Origin: VXPQ01 sp965232485
GTDB lineage: Bacteria; Bacteroidota; Rhodothermia; Rhodothermales; VXPQ01
Reading direction: 5' to 3'
Length of the DNA: 64,000 nucleotides
NCBI GenBank assembly: GCA_965232485.1
Contig: OZ246975.1
Coordinates: 2,728,001-2,792,000, forward strand
Every line of letters begins with the position of its first letter. Within the stretch, counting starts at the first letter, position 1. A program made the translations under genes and the position numbers. Below, in pieces: positions 35,874-44,447 of this stretch. A model generated the notes under the pieces. The model saw only the letters and a list, made by a program, of their open reading frames with translations. It was not told the DNA's origin and did not search any database.

Positions 35874-37247
35874 TTACCAGCCCTCGAAAAAGCCTCCATC
35901 GAACCATTCCCACAACAGATAGATCATCAATTGCATGCGATCATTGCGGTTTACAGGCATGCGAAGCCCGGCATTGAGCATCACATGCTGTCGCTGGTTC
36001 AGACTGATTTGCGCCTGGGGCACGATATCCCAATGTAAAACGCCCTCCGGTCCCAGAGAACGCGTTCCGAGTACTTCCAGCATGGGCGACCAGGTGCGTC
36101 CCCAGTCTCCCTGCGTGAAGCTTTTTCCGGCCACGCCGCGAAAAAAGGCCTCGTCCTTGGAGGCCTCCCGGTTCAGGGGGATGTCGAAACCACCCTGAAA
36201 CTGCACAAAAGCATCCGCAGGCAGGATCTGCCCGAACGAAACAAAGGGTTCGATGCGCGTCAGGCCTTTTCCTATGCCCTTGTTTTTGTGCCCCGTGGGC
36301 AGAATCACTTCGCCCCCGAGGCTAAGTATGCTGCCATGCGACAAGCTCTGAAGCATGACGCGCTTCAAGCCGAGCGCTACGTCCCCGAGTTGCCCGCCTT
36401 GCCTGTGCTCCTGGAAACCGAACGGTACGACCACCTCGAATTGATTCCGCGCCCCGAATCGTTTTTCATAGAGCATCTCATGGACAACGGCGCTCTCGGC
36501 GTCGATATCTATCGCGGTGGTCCATACCGCTTCGTCTTCCGGAAAAGCCTTTTCGGTCACAAGGGCGCGCGGCGTATTCAATTCGCCTCTGGGCCAGTCC
36601 TGGTCCGGGCACAGGGTGCGAATGTAACCAAGTATCTTCTGCAGTTGGCCCGTCGTCAGCGCATCGCCGAAGGCCGGCATTTCCCGCGCAAAGCCGCGTA
36701 CGGGGCCTCCCTGATGCGCTACCGCAAGCCAGTCCGCGTCGGGTTCGCGGGTGGCGAAGTTGCAGTCCGTGAAATCGGGGAGCGGAATGCTGAATCCCAG
36801 CAAGGCTGCGGGAGCCCCCCGACCATCGGCGCCGTGGCATGTTGCGCAGGCGTTTCTGTAGAGTTCCTTGCCGGTTTCGTCCGGGGGCGCAATCTCGGGA
36901 TCGATTCGTTCTGCGCTGCCCGGTCGCCGCGTTGCGCTTGCCCACGCGGGTTCGGGTTTTCCTTGTGCTATGCCTTTGCGCCGCAACGCCTTGTCTGGAT
37001 TTGCGAGGCGGAGCGCCTTCTGCGTCCGGCAGGTTTCGTCGGGTGCGGCGGTTTTGCGCGCAAGACCCGGCGCCTCCGTATCGTCTGCGCTGTCCGGCCC
37101 GATCCGGACGATGGCCGCCCTGTGGATTTCCGGCTCATGGAGATTTCCCGCCTCGTCGGCTCCGAACGCATTTGCCCATCCCGCGCCGCACCCAAGGGCC
37201 AGCAGGGCTGCTACGCGGACGAATCGAGACAGGAACGAGGGGAACAT
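35874..37247 (-). CDS. monoheme cytochrome c fused to a C-terminal outer-membrane barrel-like domain
   Basis: About 457 residues from the ATG at 37247 (signal MFPSFLSRFVRVAALLALGCG); a TTG 51 bp upstream is also in frame. A cytochrome c domain occupies roughly residues 115-210, with GKELYRNACATCHGADGRG (heme CATCH near 132) and a likely axial methionine in AREMPAFGDAL. The remaining 240 residues have no heme motif and read as alternating beta strands typical of an outer-membrane porin-like barrel (FEVVVPFGFQEHRQGGQLGD, LSLGGEVILPTGHKNKG, HVMLNAGLRMPVN), ending with aromatics (LWEWFDGGFFEGW). A heme domain joined to a barrel suggests electron transfer at the outer membrane (inference). Confidence 0.78.
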   Translation of the reverse strand: MFPSFLSRFVRVAALLALGCGAGWANAFGADEAGNLHEPEIHRAAIVRIGPDSADDTEAPGLARKTAAPDETCRTQKALRLANPDKALRRKGIAQGKPEPAWASATRRPGSAERIDPEIAPPDETGKELYRNACATCHGADGRGAPAALLGFSIPLPDFTDCNFATREPDADWLAVAHQGGPVRGFAREMPAFGDALTTGQLQKILGYIRTLCPDQDWPRGELNTPRALVTEKAFPEDEAVWTTAIDIDAESAVVHEMLYEKRFGARNQFEVVVPFGFQEHRQGGQLGDVALGLKRVMLQSLSHGSILSLGGEVILPTGHKNKGIGKGLTRIEPFVSFGQILPADAFVQFQGGFDIPLNREASKDEAFFRGVAGKSFTQGDWGRTWSPMLEVLGTRSLGPEGVLHWDIVPQAQISLNQRQHVMLNAGLRMPVNRNDRMQLMIYLLWEWFDGGFFEGW

Positions 37248-37425
37248 GCGGCTACGGATGGTTTTTTTCTCCTGTCTATATGTTTTCTGTACGTTCAAGG
37301 TCGTCTCGACGGCAAAGCCGCACAGTCCGGGCCAGAAATATGCCTGTCCGGATTTGTGCGTTCCCCTTCCGGAAATTAGACCTCCGCCGGACAGGATTCA
37401 TTCGCCCGCCTGCGAAAATTATCCT

Positions 37426-38538
37426 TTACAGGGCGCCGTCGAGGATATCGCTGAGCAAATCTCGCCACGCAAATCTGCTGGCCGGCCGGGCGTATTCGTC
37501 GAGTTGTTCGCCTACTTCGGCGACAAATTCAAGCCTGCCTTTTTCTCCTGCCAGACTCATCGCGACAGAGACAAGTTCTTCGATCGAAAGCAAATACAGG
37601 TTGACGCCGCGACTCCACATCAGGCGGATTCTGTTTTCAATCGATTCGCCCTCTGACGCCTTGGTTGTCGGCGCATTGATGAGCGCTTCGGTTACCCTGG
37701 CCTTGCTGAGTTTGTTTTCGAATGATCGTACATCGGCAAGCGTGACTTTCTGCTCCTTCACTTCGACGGCGTAGACGATTTGCCCGTTATTGCGACACTC
37801 GAGATCGCCGACCATGCCTGTTGCACGGTCTGACGTGGTCGAAGTTTGCCGGAGAACATCGTTCCACAGCCCGAAACGACGACCAATCACCCGGAGCAAC
37901 GCCGCCGTTAGCGACATGGCATGTTCTCCTTCACGAGAGATCGCAAGGAGTTCGCGAACGAGATAGCGCATTTGCTCCATGCTGATTCGAGGCAAGATGG
38001 GATACTCGAACTGCTGGCTTTTCAACTCATCGTGGATGGCGAAAAGCACCTCGCGAAACACGGCGAGCGTGTAGGCCGGGTCGTTGCGTTCTTCCACACT
38101 GCTCAGGACGGCGTGAAGAGCGCGCCAGTAGGGCAGCGTGTTCGATCTTACATTCGGGGGATCCGGACGTATGCGGGGCTGTCGCAGCGGATTGCTGACA
38201 TAAGGGTCTGGACTCGTGCCCAGGACATTTTCGTGGTCTCTCACCCATGGGACGACGACATGGGTGGCGAAACTTCGAGGATCCCACTGCGACGGTGCGC
38301 TGTCGCCGCGTTGCAGACAAAGCGCATCCAGTCCCGGGTCGGTCAGTTTGCCAAGTAACTGCGTTGGCAAGCAGTACAGGAACGACACGGTCTCGGAAGA
38401 CATGAGATCGCGAACCTGCGAGCGAATGTGCTCATCCACCTCAGGAGCCGGATCAATGTCTTCTTGATCCTTGGTGATGACATCATCCCAGCATTTCGCC
38501 AGCAACCGTTTCGCTTTTTCTCTATCGGGCGTCGCCAT
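37426..38538 (-). CDS. type II restriction endonuclease, SacI-like family
   Basis: A protein of 370 residues with ALCLQRGDSAPSQWDPRSFA, VVVPWVRDHENVLGTSPDPY and NPLRQPRIRP, which I recognise as the pattern of proteins annotated as SacI-family restriction enzymes. A probable PD-(D/E)XK site lies near residue 249: GDLECRN followed by YAVEVKEQKV (D...ExK). It should cleave DNA unmethylated by its partner. The gene overlaps the 3' end of the adenine methylase by 17 bp on the same strand, as in a restriction-modification operon. The pairing with an N6-adenine methylase is noteworthy, and the recognition site cannot be read from sequence. Confidence 0.6.
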   Translation of the reverse strand: MATPDREKAKRLLAKCWDDVITKDQEDIDPAPEVDEHIRSQVRDLMSSETVSFLYCLPTQLLGKLTDPGLDALCLQRGDSAPSQWDPRSFATHVVVPWVRDHENVLGTSPDPYVSNPLRQPRIRPDPPNVRSNTLPYWRALHAVLSSVEERNDPAYTLAVFREVLFAIHDELKSQQFEYPILPRISMEQMRYLVRELLAISREGEHAMSLTAALLRVIGRRFGLWNDVLRQTSTTSDRATGMVGDLECRNNGQIVYAVEVKEQKVTLADVRSFENKLSKARVTEALINAPTTKASEGESIENRIRLMWSRGVNLYLLSIEELVSVAMSLAGEKGRLEFVAEVGEQLDEYARPASRFAWRDLLSDILDGAL

Positions 38539-39457
38539 TACCGCCCCCCGTCAGCGGTTTGAAATTCATCCACAACGACTCTCGCCTTTTTCCTTTGGAC
38601 GAATTACATAGTTTTTCCGGCGCATCGACACAATGCCAGTCATCGAACAACTCGTCGTAGAGCGCTGACCGGTATCCGGACAATACTGCTCGACCCTGAA
38701 TCCGATGCAGCAAGTCGGCGAGTTCGCGATGGTCGTCGTCGCTCATTTCGTGGCCGTACGCGGCGGTATCGCCACGACTGTCGTGGACATACGGCGGGTC
38801 AAGATAGAACAGGGTACGGGGCGTATCGTACCGCGCAATGACGTCCAGCGCCGGGGCATTTTCGATCTGCACGCGCTGCAACCGCTGCGTAATTTCGGGC
38901 AGCCCTTCCACGGCGCCCAGCCAGCGCGACACGGCGCCGGCCATGCCCGCTCGGGATGTCAACACGCAGTGCGCCCACCGGCCTTCGCTGCTTGTTTGCG
39001 CCAGACCGGTGCGCGTCTGTCGTGCGCGGACGTAGAACCGCCGCGCTCGTTCCAGCGGCGGCAAACCGGGTTCGCAACGACAGGCATTGACGAGTTCTTC
39101 CCGGGAAAACGGGGTCAGGCCAATGGCGCGGATGAGTTCCTCGTGCTGGTCACGAAGCACGGAGAAGAAATTGACGAGCTCCGAATCCAGGTCGTTATAG
39201 GTTTCCACGGGCGCCGGAGCGCGGTTGATGAGCACGGCAGCCGAGCCCCCGTAGACATCGCAGAAATGCTCCGCATCGACCGGAAGGTGGGGGAGAATGA
39301 AATCCAGATGCACGTACTTGCCGCCGTACCATCCGAAAGCAATCATTTTCCGCCGCGCCCGCGCCGCATTCCCGACCAAGCGGCGAGATATTCGCCTTGT
39401 TTTGGGAGGGGGGTCCTGGAGCGCTTCTTCAAAGAGTCCTTTGGCAGTTACTGTCAT
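38522..39457 (-). CDS. D12-class N6-adenine DNA methyltransferase
   Basis: A protein of 311 residues using S-adenosylmethionine to methylate adenine in DNA. Motif I is FGWYGGKYVHLDFILPHLP (Dam-type FxxxGGK, about residue 40), followed by CDVYGGSAAVLINR and ETYNDLDSELVNFF. The catalytic DPPYVHDS (about residue 220) follows later, then an aromatic-rich SGYRSALYDELFDDW. GGAGA precedes the ATG by 7 bp. It forms a translationally coupled pair with the overlapping downstream restriction endonuclease gene and should protect host DNA. Confidence 0.9.
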   Translation of the reverse strand: MTVTAKGLFEEALQDPPPKTRRISRRLVGNAARARRKMIAFGWYGGKYVHLDFILPHLPVDAEHFCDVYGGSAAVLINRAPAPVETYNDLDSELVNFFSVLRDQHEELIRAIGLTPFSREELVNACRCEPGLPPLERARRFYVRARQTRTGLAQTSSEGRWAHCVLTSRAGMAGAVSRWLGAVEGLPEITQRLQRVQIENAPALDVIARYDTPRTLFYLDPPYVHDSRGDTAAYGHEMSDDDHRELADLLHRIQGRAVLSGYRSALYDELFDDWHCVDAPEKLCNSSKGKRRESLWMNFKPLTGGGNGDAR

Positions 39458-39789
39458 CGTGCATCTCCATTGACTTCGTGCAAAAAGCTGCCGAGCGTGG
39501 CGCGGATCGGCGCCGATCCATCCAAACGCGAAGGATGTCGCGCCGCGGCGAACCGGGAAGCACCCTGTATGCAGGATACCGCTTTCGCCTATCAGAAAAT
39601 ACCGTAGATATATGCCGGAATCAACTGTGGAAACGGAGTTGGAGGTCCGTTTTTTGAGGCAGGTCGATCAGGTGGATCCGTTGTATCGGAAGCCCCTCCG
39701 GGAAACGTTACCCGGACATGTGCGGAAGATGTGCTTGCACATGCTCCCCCAGCGCCGCACATATGTATTCAAGCCGTAAAATGGGCGTT
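39458..39789. other. intergenic region with a small ORF and an inverted repeat
   Basis: No large gene is present. A 55-codon open frame lies at 39612-39779. A perfect 9-bp stem (GCCGTAAAA with TTTTACGGC, 39773-39796) spans the stop codons of that small frame and of the downstream minus-strand nuclease gene. It lacks a T run, so it is at best a weak terminator. Confidence 0.5.
39612..39779 (+). CDS. possible small protein of 55 residues
   Basis: The frame reads MPESTVETELEVRFLRQVDQ and ends RRTYVFKP. It is rich in charged residues and has no recognised family. An upstream purine stretch is poor as a ribosome-binding site. It is convergent with the PD-(D/E)XK gene and stops within the shared hairpin. 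It may be an accessory or antitoxin-like protein of the defence cluster or simply a chance frame; nothing but openness and position supports it. Confidence 0.25.
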   Translation: MPESTVETELEVRFLRQVDQVDPLYRKPLRETLPGHVRKMCLHMLPQRRTYVFKP

Positions 39790-40869
39790 TTACGGCGCCT
39801 GCGCTTTCGCTAACGCCTGCGCCGAACGAAGCACCTTTTCGGCCTCCTGCAGGTTGGCGACGGTGCCTTCCATGTCCAGAAAGCCATTCTCTCCGAAAGC
39901 CATCCAATCTTCTTTCCAGACAGCCGCGGCCATATGCTCGCCTACCCCGAAGCGTTGGGGCTTAATCACTCGTTCTTCGTTACGATTGCCCGCTTTCATA
40001 AACAGGTTGTAATATTTGTTTCTGGTATCTGTCCTTTTCTCTTTTTCACCCTCGTACACCTTGAAACGGAGTTCTTGCTTGTGACTCTCGATTTGAAGCC
40101 AGCCAGGCGCTTCGCCGGGTGCTTCCCATGAGAAGCACAAGAATCGGTTTCCTCCTCCGGGATTGAGCTCGCCCCACTTACTATTATGTATATCATCAGG
40201 TATATCGCCTTCGAGACGGCGAAAAAAGCCTTCCCAGGCCTCCCAACTTCCCAAAGCCGACCAAGATTTATCGCTATCCTTGCGCCATTCCTTATAACTG
40301 TTGGCCCTATTCTCCAAATCTTGGAGGTAGCATCGGTAATCCGACAGAATCGCGTTCTCGCCTTCGTAGCTATCGAGCACGCAAAGAAAATCTTCGCGAA
40401 GGAACACCCGGTAGCCGGTTTCCTTTTCGATGCGGTTATCCTCCGCACGGGATTGATTGCCCGTTTTGAAGTAGATGCGGTAAATGTCTTCCGGCTTTAC
40501 CGCGCCTAACTTCGTACGCCCTCCCTCTACGTGGTCGTAGTATCTTTCCAACTGGTCGCCGTGCGTGCCCGTTGTTGTCTTGTCTTCGATCAGCAGCACA
40601 TGCTTATTGTCTATTAGGGCAAGAACGTCAATGTTCTTGTCCTGCTTGTGGATCTCGATTCCGAACTCTTCCGGTAGTTCGACGGGTTTTCTATCCTTAT
40701 CGCGGTTCAGCAATTCAAAGGCGAATTCGCGGCCGCATCGGCGCAGTTTTTCCCGCTCCGGATCGTCGCTTTTATAACCTGCATAAGCCAGCAGCCAGCA
40801 GATAAACGCATCCTGCGATAGTTCAGACGTAGCGTAATCTCGGAACAGGTTTGGAATCGTTGTTTTCAT
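39790..40869 (-). CDS. PD-(D/E)XK nuclease-superfamily protein
   Basis: A protein of 359 residues. N-terminal SQDAFICWLLAYAGY is typical of this group (PDDEXK_4-like), followed by a nuclease core: NIDVLALIDNKH (D81), VLLIEDKTTTGTHGDQLERY (E95, K97). The second half (WEGFFRRLEGDIP, FLCFSW, LRFKVYEGEKEKRTDTRNKYY) resembles substrate-sensing or structural segments in such proteins. It is likely a DNase in a defence or addiction role, but no partner gene is adjacent on its strand. It stands between a restriction-modification pair and an ImmA/IrrE-like pair. Confidence 0.75.
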   Translation of the reverse strand: MKTTIPNLFRDYATSELSQDAFICWLLAYAGYKSDDPEREKLRRCGREFAFELLNRDKDRKPVELPEEFGIEIHKQDKNIDVLALIDNKHVLLIEDKTTTGTHGDQLERYYDHVEGGRTKLGAVKPEDIYRIYFKTGNQSRAEDNRIEKETGYRVFLREDFLCVLDSYEGENAILSDYRCYLQDLENRANSYKEWRKDSDKSWSALGSWEAWEGFFRRLEGDIPDDIHNSKWGELNPGGGNRFLCFSWEAPGEAPGWLQIESHKQELRFKVYEGEKEKRTDTRNKYYNLFMKAGNRNEERVIKPQRFGVGEHMAAAVWKEDWMAFGENGFLDMEGTVANLQEAEKVLRSAQALAKAQAP

Positions 40870-41136
40870 GGTATCGCTCTTATTTCATGGTTACTGGTTA
40901 CCAGAAATGGTCCGACAAACCCGAACCGCCTCTCTGCTAATCGAAACGAACATAGCCGGATTGAAGTTGCTTTATATACTAAAAATTGACAAAGCCGATT
41001 TAGCTTCTCCATCCGCCATGCTCGGCCGGAAGCCGTCGCCGAACAGGGCGGCTTGTTTGGGAAGGGTTGAAACGGTAGGAAAATAACGGAAATACCCCCT
41101 GCGGCGCGATAGTCCGTATGTTTTTTTCCTTCCCGC

Positions 41137-42450
41137 CTATTGCCAGATATCTGCTATACGATGATTGCTTATCTGGTGCTCTATTACCCGGGAAGAGACG
41201 CCGAATGCTGCGGCCAATTCGTTGATGTCTTCGTCATCCACTACGGACCCGATAATCCTATCGCGCAAACCGGATGAGGGCGCAAGAAATTCAGCAGCAA
41301 ACGCCCGGTTGCGCTTCTGTCGTTCGGAGTGCGCTTTGGTGAGCAGCGTGTCCGATTCCGGAAATTCCAGCGTTTCCGCCAAAGCGCGGCAAAAGCCGAA
41401 CCGCTTGCTGGCCTCATAACGTTGCCGCAACGCGAATGCCGGCTTGCCATCGTCATCTCGCGTAACTGCCCCCTCAACAAGCCTGGCAGAGCCGAAGTCG
41501 ACCGGTTTCATCACCGTATCGAACGATTCGGAGGATGTGCCGAAAGCACTTGCGAGGTCTTCGGTGGTTGCCAGAGGTTCGCCGTTCAATCCCAGCGTCT
41601 TTCGCAATTGCCGGGCCAGACTGTAGCCGAGACGCCAAGGCTGGACATCCGGTAAATATACTGCATGCCGGTTAATACGATGACGCAGGGACTCCATGTC
41701 AATGTCAAGGCCATTGCGTTTGGCGTTGTCGAGAGCATCCATGATAGCCGACCATTCCTGACGCAGATTTCGCGGGTCAAGCACGGCCATCGCTTCTTCC
41801 AGCACGGCCCCAGTGGACTGTTCGGCCATTTCAAGCATCAGATTACGCTGGGCATCGTTCAGGGCATACGGATCCCGGCCCAGCGCTGCCGCCGCCCTGC
41901 AGAATTCAGCTTCGTCGTCATCCGCCATCCGGATAGATTCCCATTCTTCCTGCAGGAATGTTTCGGAAACATCCAGTGCTTCCAGTCGCCGAATAACCCG
42001 ATCTATAAAATGTGCGCAGACCTCGGAAAATTCGTTTCTGTCCACCCACGTTTGTCCCTCATTAAGGAAGTCGACCCGGGCCCGCTGAGACGGCTTACGA
42101 TCCCATGAAATATGTATCTGGCTACCCGACGGGATGATTTTCAGCCGGGGAAAGGGGTACCCATCCAGGTTCGTTCTTAACCTATGGCGCCGGAGAAAAT
42201 CGGGATCGTTCGCCTTGATGGGATTTTCGACTTCATGCGTCAGGAACCACCAGTGCGCCGCTAACCATTCTGCCAGTGGGTAGACAGAAACGTACACCTC
42301 GTCCCGCGTTGTTCTTGCCCCGGCGTCCAGAACGCGCGTAATGACAGCGTCGCCGGCCATGATTCGCAGACAAGCCTGAGTCGACGACAGTTCCGGCCCC
42401 TTGACAGCGTCTCCATCCATCCAGTCGATCTGGAAATCAAGTCCCGCCAT
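41137..42450 (-). CDS. ImmA/IrrE-like protein lacking the HEXXH zinc motif
   Basis: A protein of about 437 residues; the start at 42450 (MAGLDFQIDWMDGD) overlaps the upstream small gene by 14 bp and is preferred to 42495. The C-terminal part resembles ImmA/IrrE: QKRNRAFAAEFLAPSSGLRDRI, then DINELAAAFGVSSRVIEHQI, the usual 'AFAAExLxP...AxxFGVSxxVxxxQ' segment. At the position where HELGH is expected the sequence is YEASKRFGFCRALAETLEF, with no histidine pair, so protease activity looks lost. The N-terminal half (EWLAAHWWFLTHEVENP, RLKIIPSGSQIHISWDR) is a separate conserved-looking domain that I cannot name. It is probably a regulatory or defence protein. Confidence 0.65.
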   Translation of the reverse strand: MAGLDFQIDWMDGDAVKGPELSSTQACLRIMAGDAVITRVLDAGARTTRDEVYVSVYPLAEWLAAHWWFLTHEVENPIKANDPDFLRRHRLRTNLDGYPFPRLKIIPSGSQIHISWDRKPSQRARVDFLNEGQTWVDRNEFSEVCAHFIDRVIRRLEALDVSETFLQEEWESIRMADDDEAEFCRAAAALGRDPYALNDAQRNLMLEMAEQSTGAVLEEAMAVLDPRNLRQEWSAIMDALDNAKRNGLDIDMESLRHRINRHAVYLPDVQPWRLGYSLARQLRKTLGLNGEPLATTEDLASAFGTSSESFDTVMKPVDFGSARLVEGAVTRDDDGKPAFALRQRYEASKRFGFCRALAETLEFPESDTLLTKAHSERQKRNRAFAAEFLAPSSGLRDRIIGSVVDDEDINELAAAFGVSSRVIEHQISNHRIADIWQ

Positions 42451-42766
42451 AAAAGTTCTCAATGTTTTCCGGCCACTCGTCTTCTTCGAGTTCATACCCC
42501 TTGTATGAACCGAGACTGCGATTTACGAGGCGCCCTTCATAAACAACGTTGCCGCGCTTATACCATACGTAACGAGGAAAGTCCCCTTCCCGGCGCTCGC
42601 CCGCAGCGCCGCGCCGAATCGCAGCGCGCAGCCATTCGCAAATCACTTCCGGATCCTTGATTTCGGGCGGGCAAGGCGTTGCGTCGCTGCGCAAGTGGGG
42701 TGAACCTGCAAAGCTAGGGTAACCCTTGTGCTCCGCGCTTCCTTCGTACCGGACCCGCTCAGCCAA
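42437..42766 (-). CDS. small conserved protein paired with the ImmA/IrrE-like gene
   Basis: A protein of 109 residues from a TTG start, MAERVRYEGSAEHKGYPSFA. It contains CEWLRAAIRRG, FPRYVWYKRGNVVYEGRLVN and GSYKGYELEEDEWPENIENF. I recall very similar small proteins next to ImmA/IrrE-like genes in other bacteria but know of no function. The 3' end overlaps the ImmA/IrrE-like start by 14 bp, so the two are translationally coupled. A toxin-antitoxin or defence pair is possible but unproven. No Shine-Dalgarno sequence is visible before the TTG. Confidence 0.65.
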   Translation of the reverse strand: MAERVRYEGSAEHKGYPSFAGSPHLRSDATPCPPEIKDPEVICEWLRAAIRRGAAGERREGDFPRYVWYKRGNVVYEGRLVNRSLGSYKGYELEEDEWPENIENFYGGT

Positions 42767-42919
42767 TTTGTCGAGATCGACGCCGGAGCCTGCATGGATA
42801 GTACGGATACGTCGGCGTTTGCGCGCTTCCCGTTTGCATACCGTCTCGCTCCCTCCTAATTTTCCAGAGATCGTCCCGAATTTTTTGCAGCCGACCGGGC
42901 TTTGCGCCCGCCTTGCTTC

Positions 42920-44080
42920 ATGCCTCGCGCCATATCCCGTACAGTCGAATCCCGCGTCGAAAGGCCCGTGCTCGTCGTGGGCGGCGGCGTGGCGGGGCTT
43001 GCGCTGGGCTGGCGGTTGCTATGCGCCGGGCGGGCCGTGCGTCTTTTCGAGCGGGATCGCGCAGGACGCGGCGCCTCCTGGGCCGCGGCGGGCATGCTGG
43101 CGCCGGATGCGGAAATCGGGTTCGAGGACCCGGAACTCTACCGGCTCAACCGGGAAAGTTTGCGCAGATGGCCGTCTTTTGCGGCGGCGCTGGAAGAGAC
43201 CAGCGGAATCAAGACCGGATTTCGGGCGGACGGGGCCGTGCACGTAGCTCCCGACCGGGATGCGGCGGAAGCGCTTCGCCGCCGCTACGATTTCATGAAA
43301 GCGCAAGGGCTGGACAGCCAATGGCTTTCCCCGGCGGAGGCGCTGGACATAGAACCTTTCATTACGTCCCGCCCCGCGGCGGTCATGTATTCCCCTTCGG
43401 ATAGCCAGGTGGACGCCCGGGCGCTTGTCGAAGCGTTGCGGGCTGCTTTTCTGAAGGCGGGCGGCGCGCTGCACGAAGGGGTTGCCGCGTGCGCCGTCGA
43501 ACCCGACGCCGAAGCGCCTGCCGTCGTTACGGAAGGCGGCGAGCGCGTCGAGGGGTCGCGCGTGGCGCTGGCCATGGGCGCCTGGTCGCACGGCATGGAG
43601 GGGCTGAAGCCGGATCAGCGGCCCCCGGTGCGCCCGGTGCGGGGACAAATGATCGAGTTGGAGGTCGAACCCCCGTTCGATTTGCAACATGTCGCGCGGA
43701 GCGCGCATACGTACGTGGCGCCCAAGCCCGGCGGTCGCGCGCTGATCGGCGCCACGACGGAAGAAATGGGATTCGACGCCCGCGTTACGGCGGGCGGATT
43801 GTACGCCCTCCTTGAGGAGGCGCGAAGGATCGTGCCGGGAATCGACGATCTGCCCGTGCGCGATATATGGGCGGGCCTTCGCCCGGCGAGTCGGGATCAT
43901 TTGCCTATTCTGGGGCCTTCCTCTGCGCCCGGCGTGGTGATGACCACGGGTTTCTATCGACACGGTATGCTGCTTGCCCCGGTCGCTTCCGAAGAAGTGG
44001 CGCAGTACATTCTTACCGGAGAAACCTCTGCATGGATCGCTCCGTTTTTACCGGGACGTTTCGAGACGGTATCCGCGTGA
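42920..44080 (+). CDS. thiO: glycine oxidase ThiO (thiamine synthesis)
   Basis: An FAD-dependent D-amino-acid-oxidase-fold enzyme of 386 residues that oxidises glycine to the iminoglycine used for the thiazole ring. It has an N-terminal dinucleotide-binding motif VLVVGGGVAGLALGW, then GRGASWAAAGMLAPDAE, the ThiO signature. VRPVRGQMIELE, TYVAPKPGGRALIGATTEEMGFD and a C-terminal GLRPASRDHLPILG, GFYRHGMLLAPV complete the family pattern. ATG 42920 is preferred over an in-frame TTG at 42902. It heads thiO-thiS-thiG. No TPP riboswitch motif was found in the 150 bp upstream. Confidence 0.9.
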   Translation: MPRAISRTVESRVERPVLVVGGGVAGLALGWRLLCAGRAVRLFERDRAGRGASWAAAGMLAPDAEIGFEDPELYRLNRESLRRWPSFAAALEETSGIKTGFRADGAVHVAPDRDAAEALRRRYDFMKAQGLDSQWLSPAEALDIEPFITSRPAAVMYSPSDSQVDARALVEALRAAFLKAGGALHEGVAACAVEPDAEAPAVVTEGGERVEGSRVALAMGAWSHGMEGLKPDQRPPVRPVRGQMIELEVEPPFDLQHVARSAHTYVAPKPGGRALIGATTEEMGFDARVTAGGLYALLEEARRIVPGIDDLPVRDIWAGLRPASRDHLPILGPSSAPGVVMTTGFYRHGMLLAPVASEEVAQYILTGETSAWIAPFLPGRFETVSA

Positions 44081-44218
44081 CGACCGGGTCCGCTGTGCGG
44101 ACCGGTCAAGCCGGATCCGGCGCACGGTATGCGCCGCCCTATACGAAGCGCCCTATACAAAGACAGCGCACGGCATGCGCCGCCATGCAAATAGGCCGCA
44201 CACACAAGCGGATGGACC

Positions 44219-44446
44219 ATGTCTTCCGAATCTTTCATCGACGTGTGGATCAACGGAAAAACGCATTCCGTGCCGGCGCAGGCCACCGTATCCGTATTGA
44301 TGCGGGAGATGGGATTCGATCCGACCCGTACGAAGGGCGTCGCGGTGGCGGTGAACGATACGGTGGCGCCGAAAGGGACATGGGACAGTCATGCGATTCG
44401 TTTTGGCGACCGGATCGAAGTGATCGCTGCGCAACAGGGGGGATAG
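44219..44446 (+). CDS. thiS: sulfur carrier protein ThiS
   Basis: A ubiquitin-like sulfur carrier of 75 residues ending in the obligatory Gly-Gly (IEVIAAQQGG). The pattern INGKTHSVPAQATVSVLM, then VAVAVNDTVAPKGTWDSHAI, and FGDRIEVIAAQQGG is standard. Its thiocarboxylate donates sulfur to the thiazole made by ThiG, which begins 1 bp downstream. The first 60 bp of this gene and the preceding 190 bp have a degraded duplicate at 45340-45510. Confidence 0.93.
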   Translation: MSSESFIDVWINGKTHSVPAQATVSVLMREMGFDPTRTKGVAVAVNDTVAPKGTWDSHAIRFGDRIEVIAAQQGG

Positions 44447-44447
44447 C

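Noticed and set aside
42767..42919. TPP riboswitch before thiO
   Set aside because: I searched for CUGAGA and the ACCUGAUCUGGAUAAUGC-type thi-box and found neither; the region looks like ordinary spacer.
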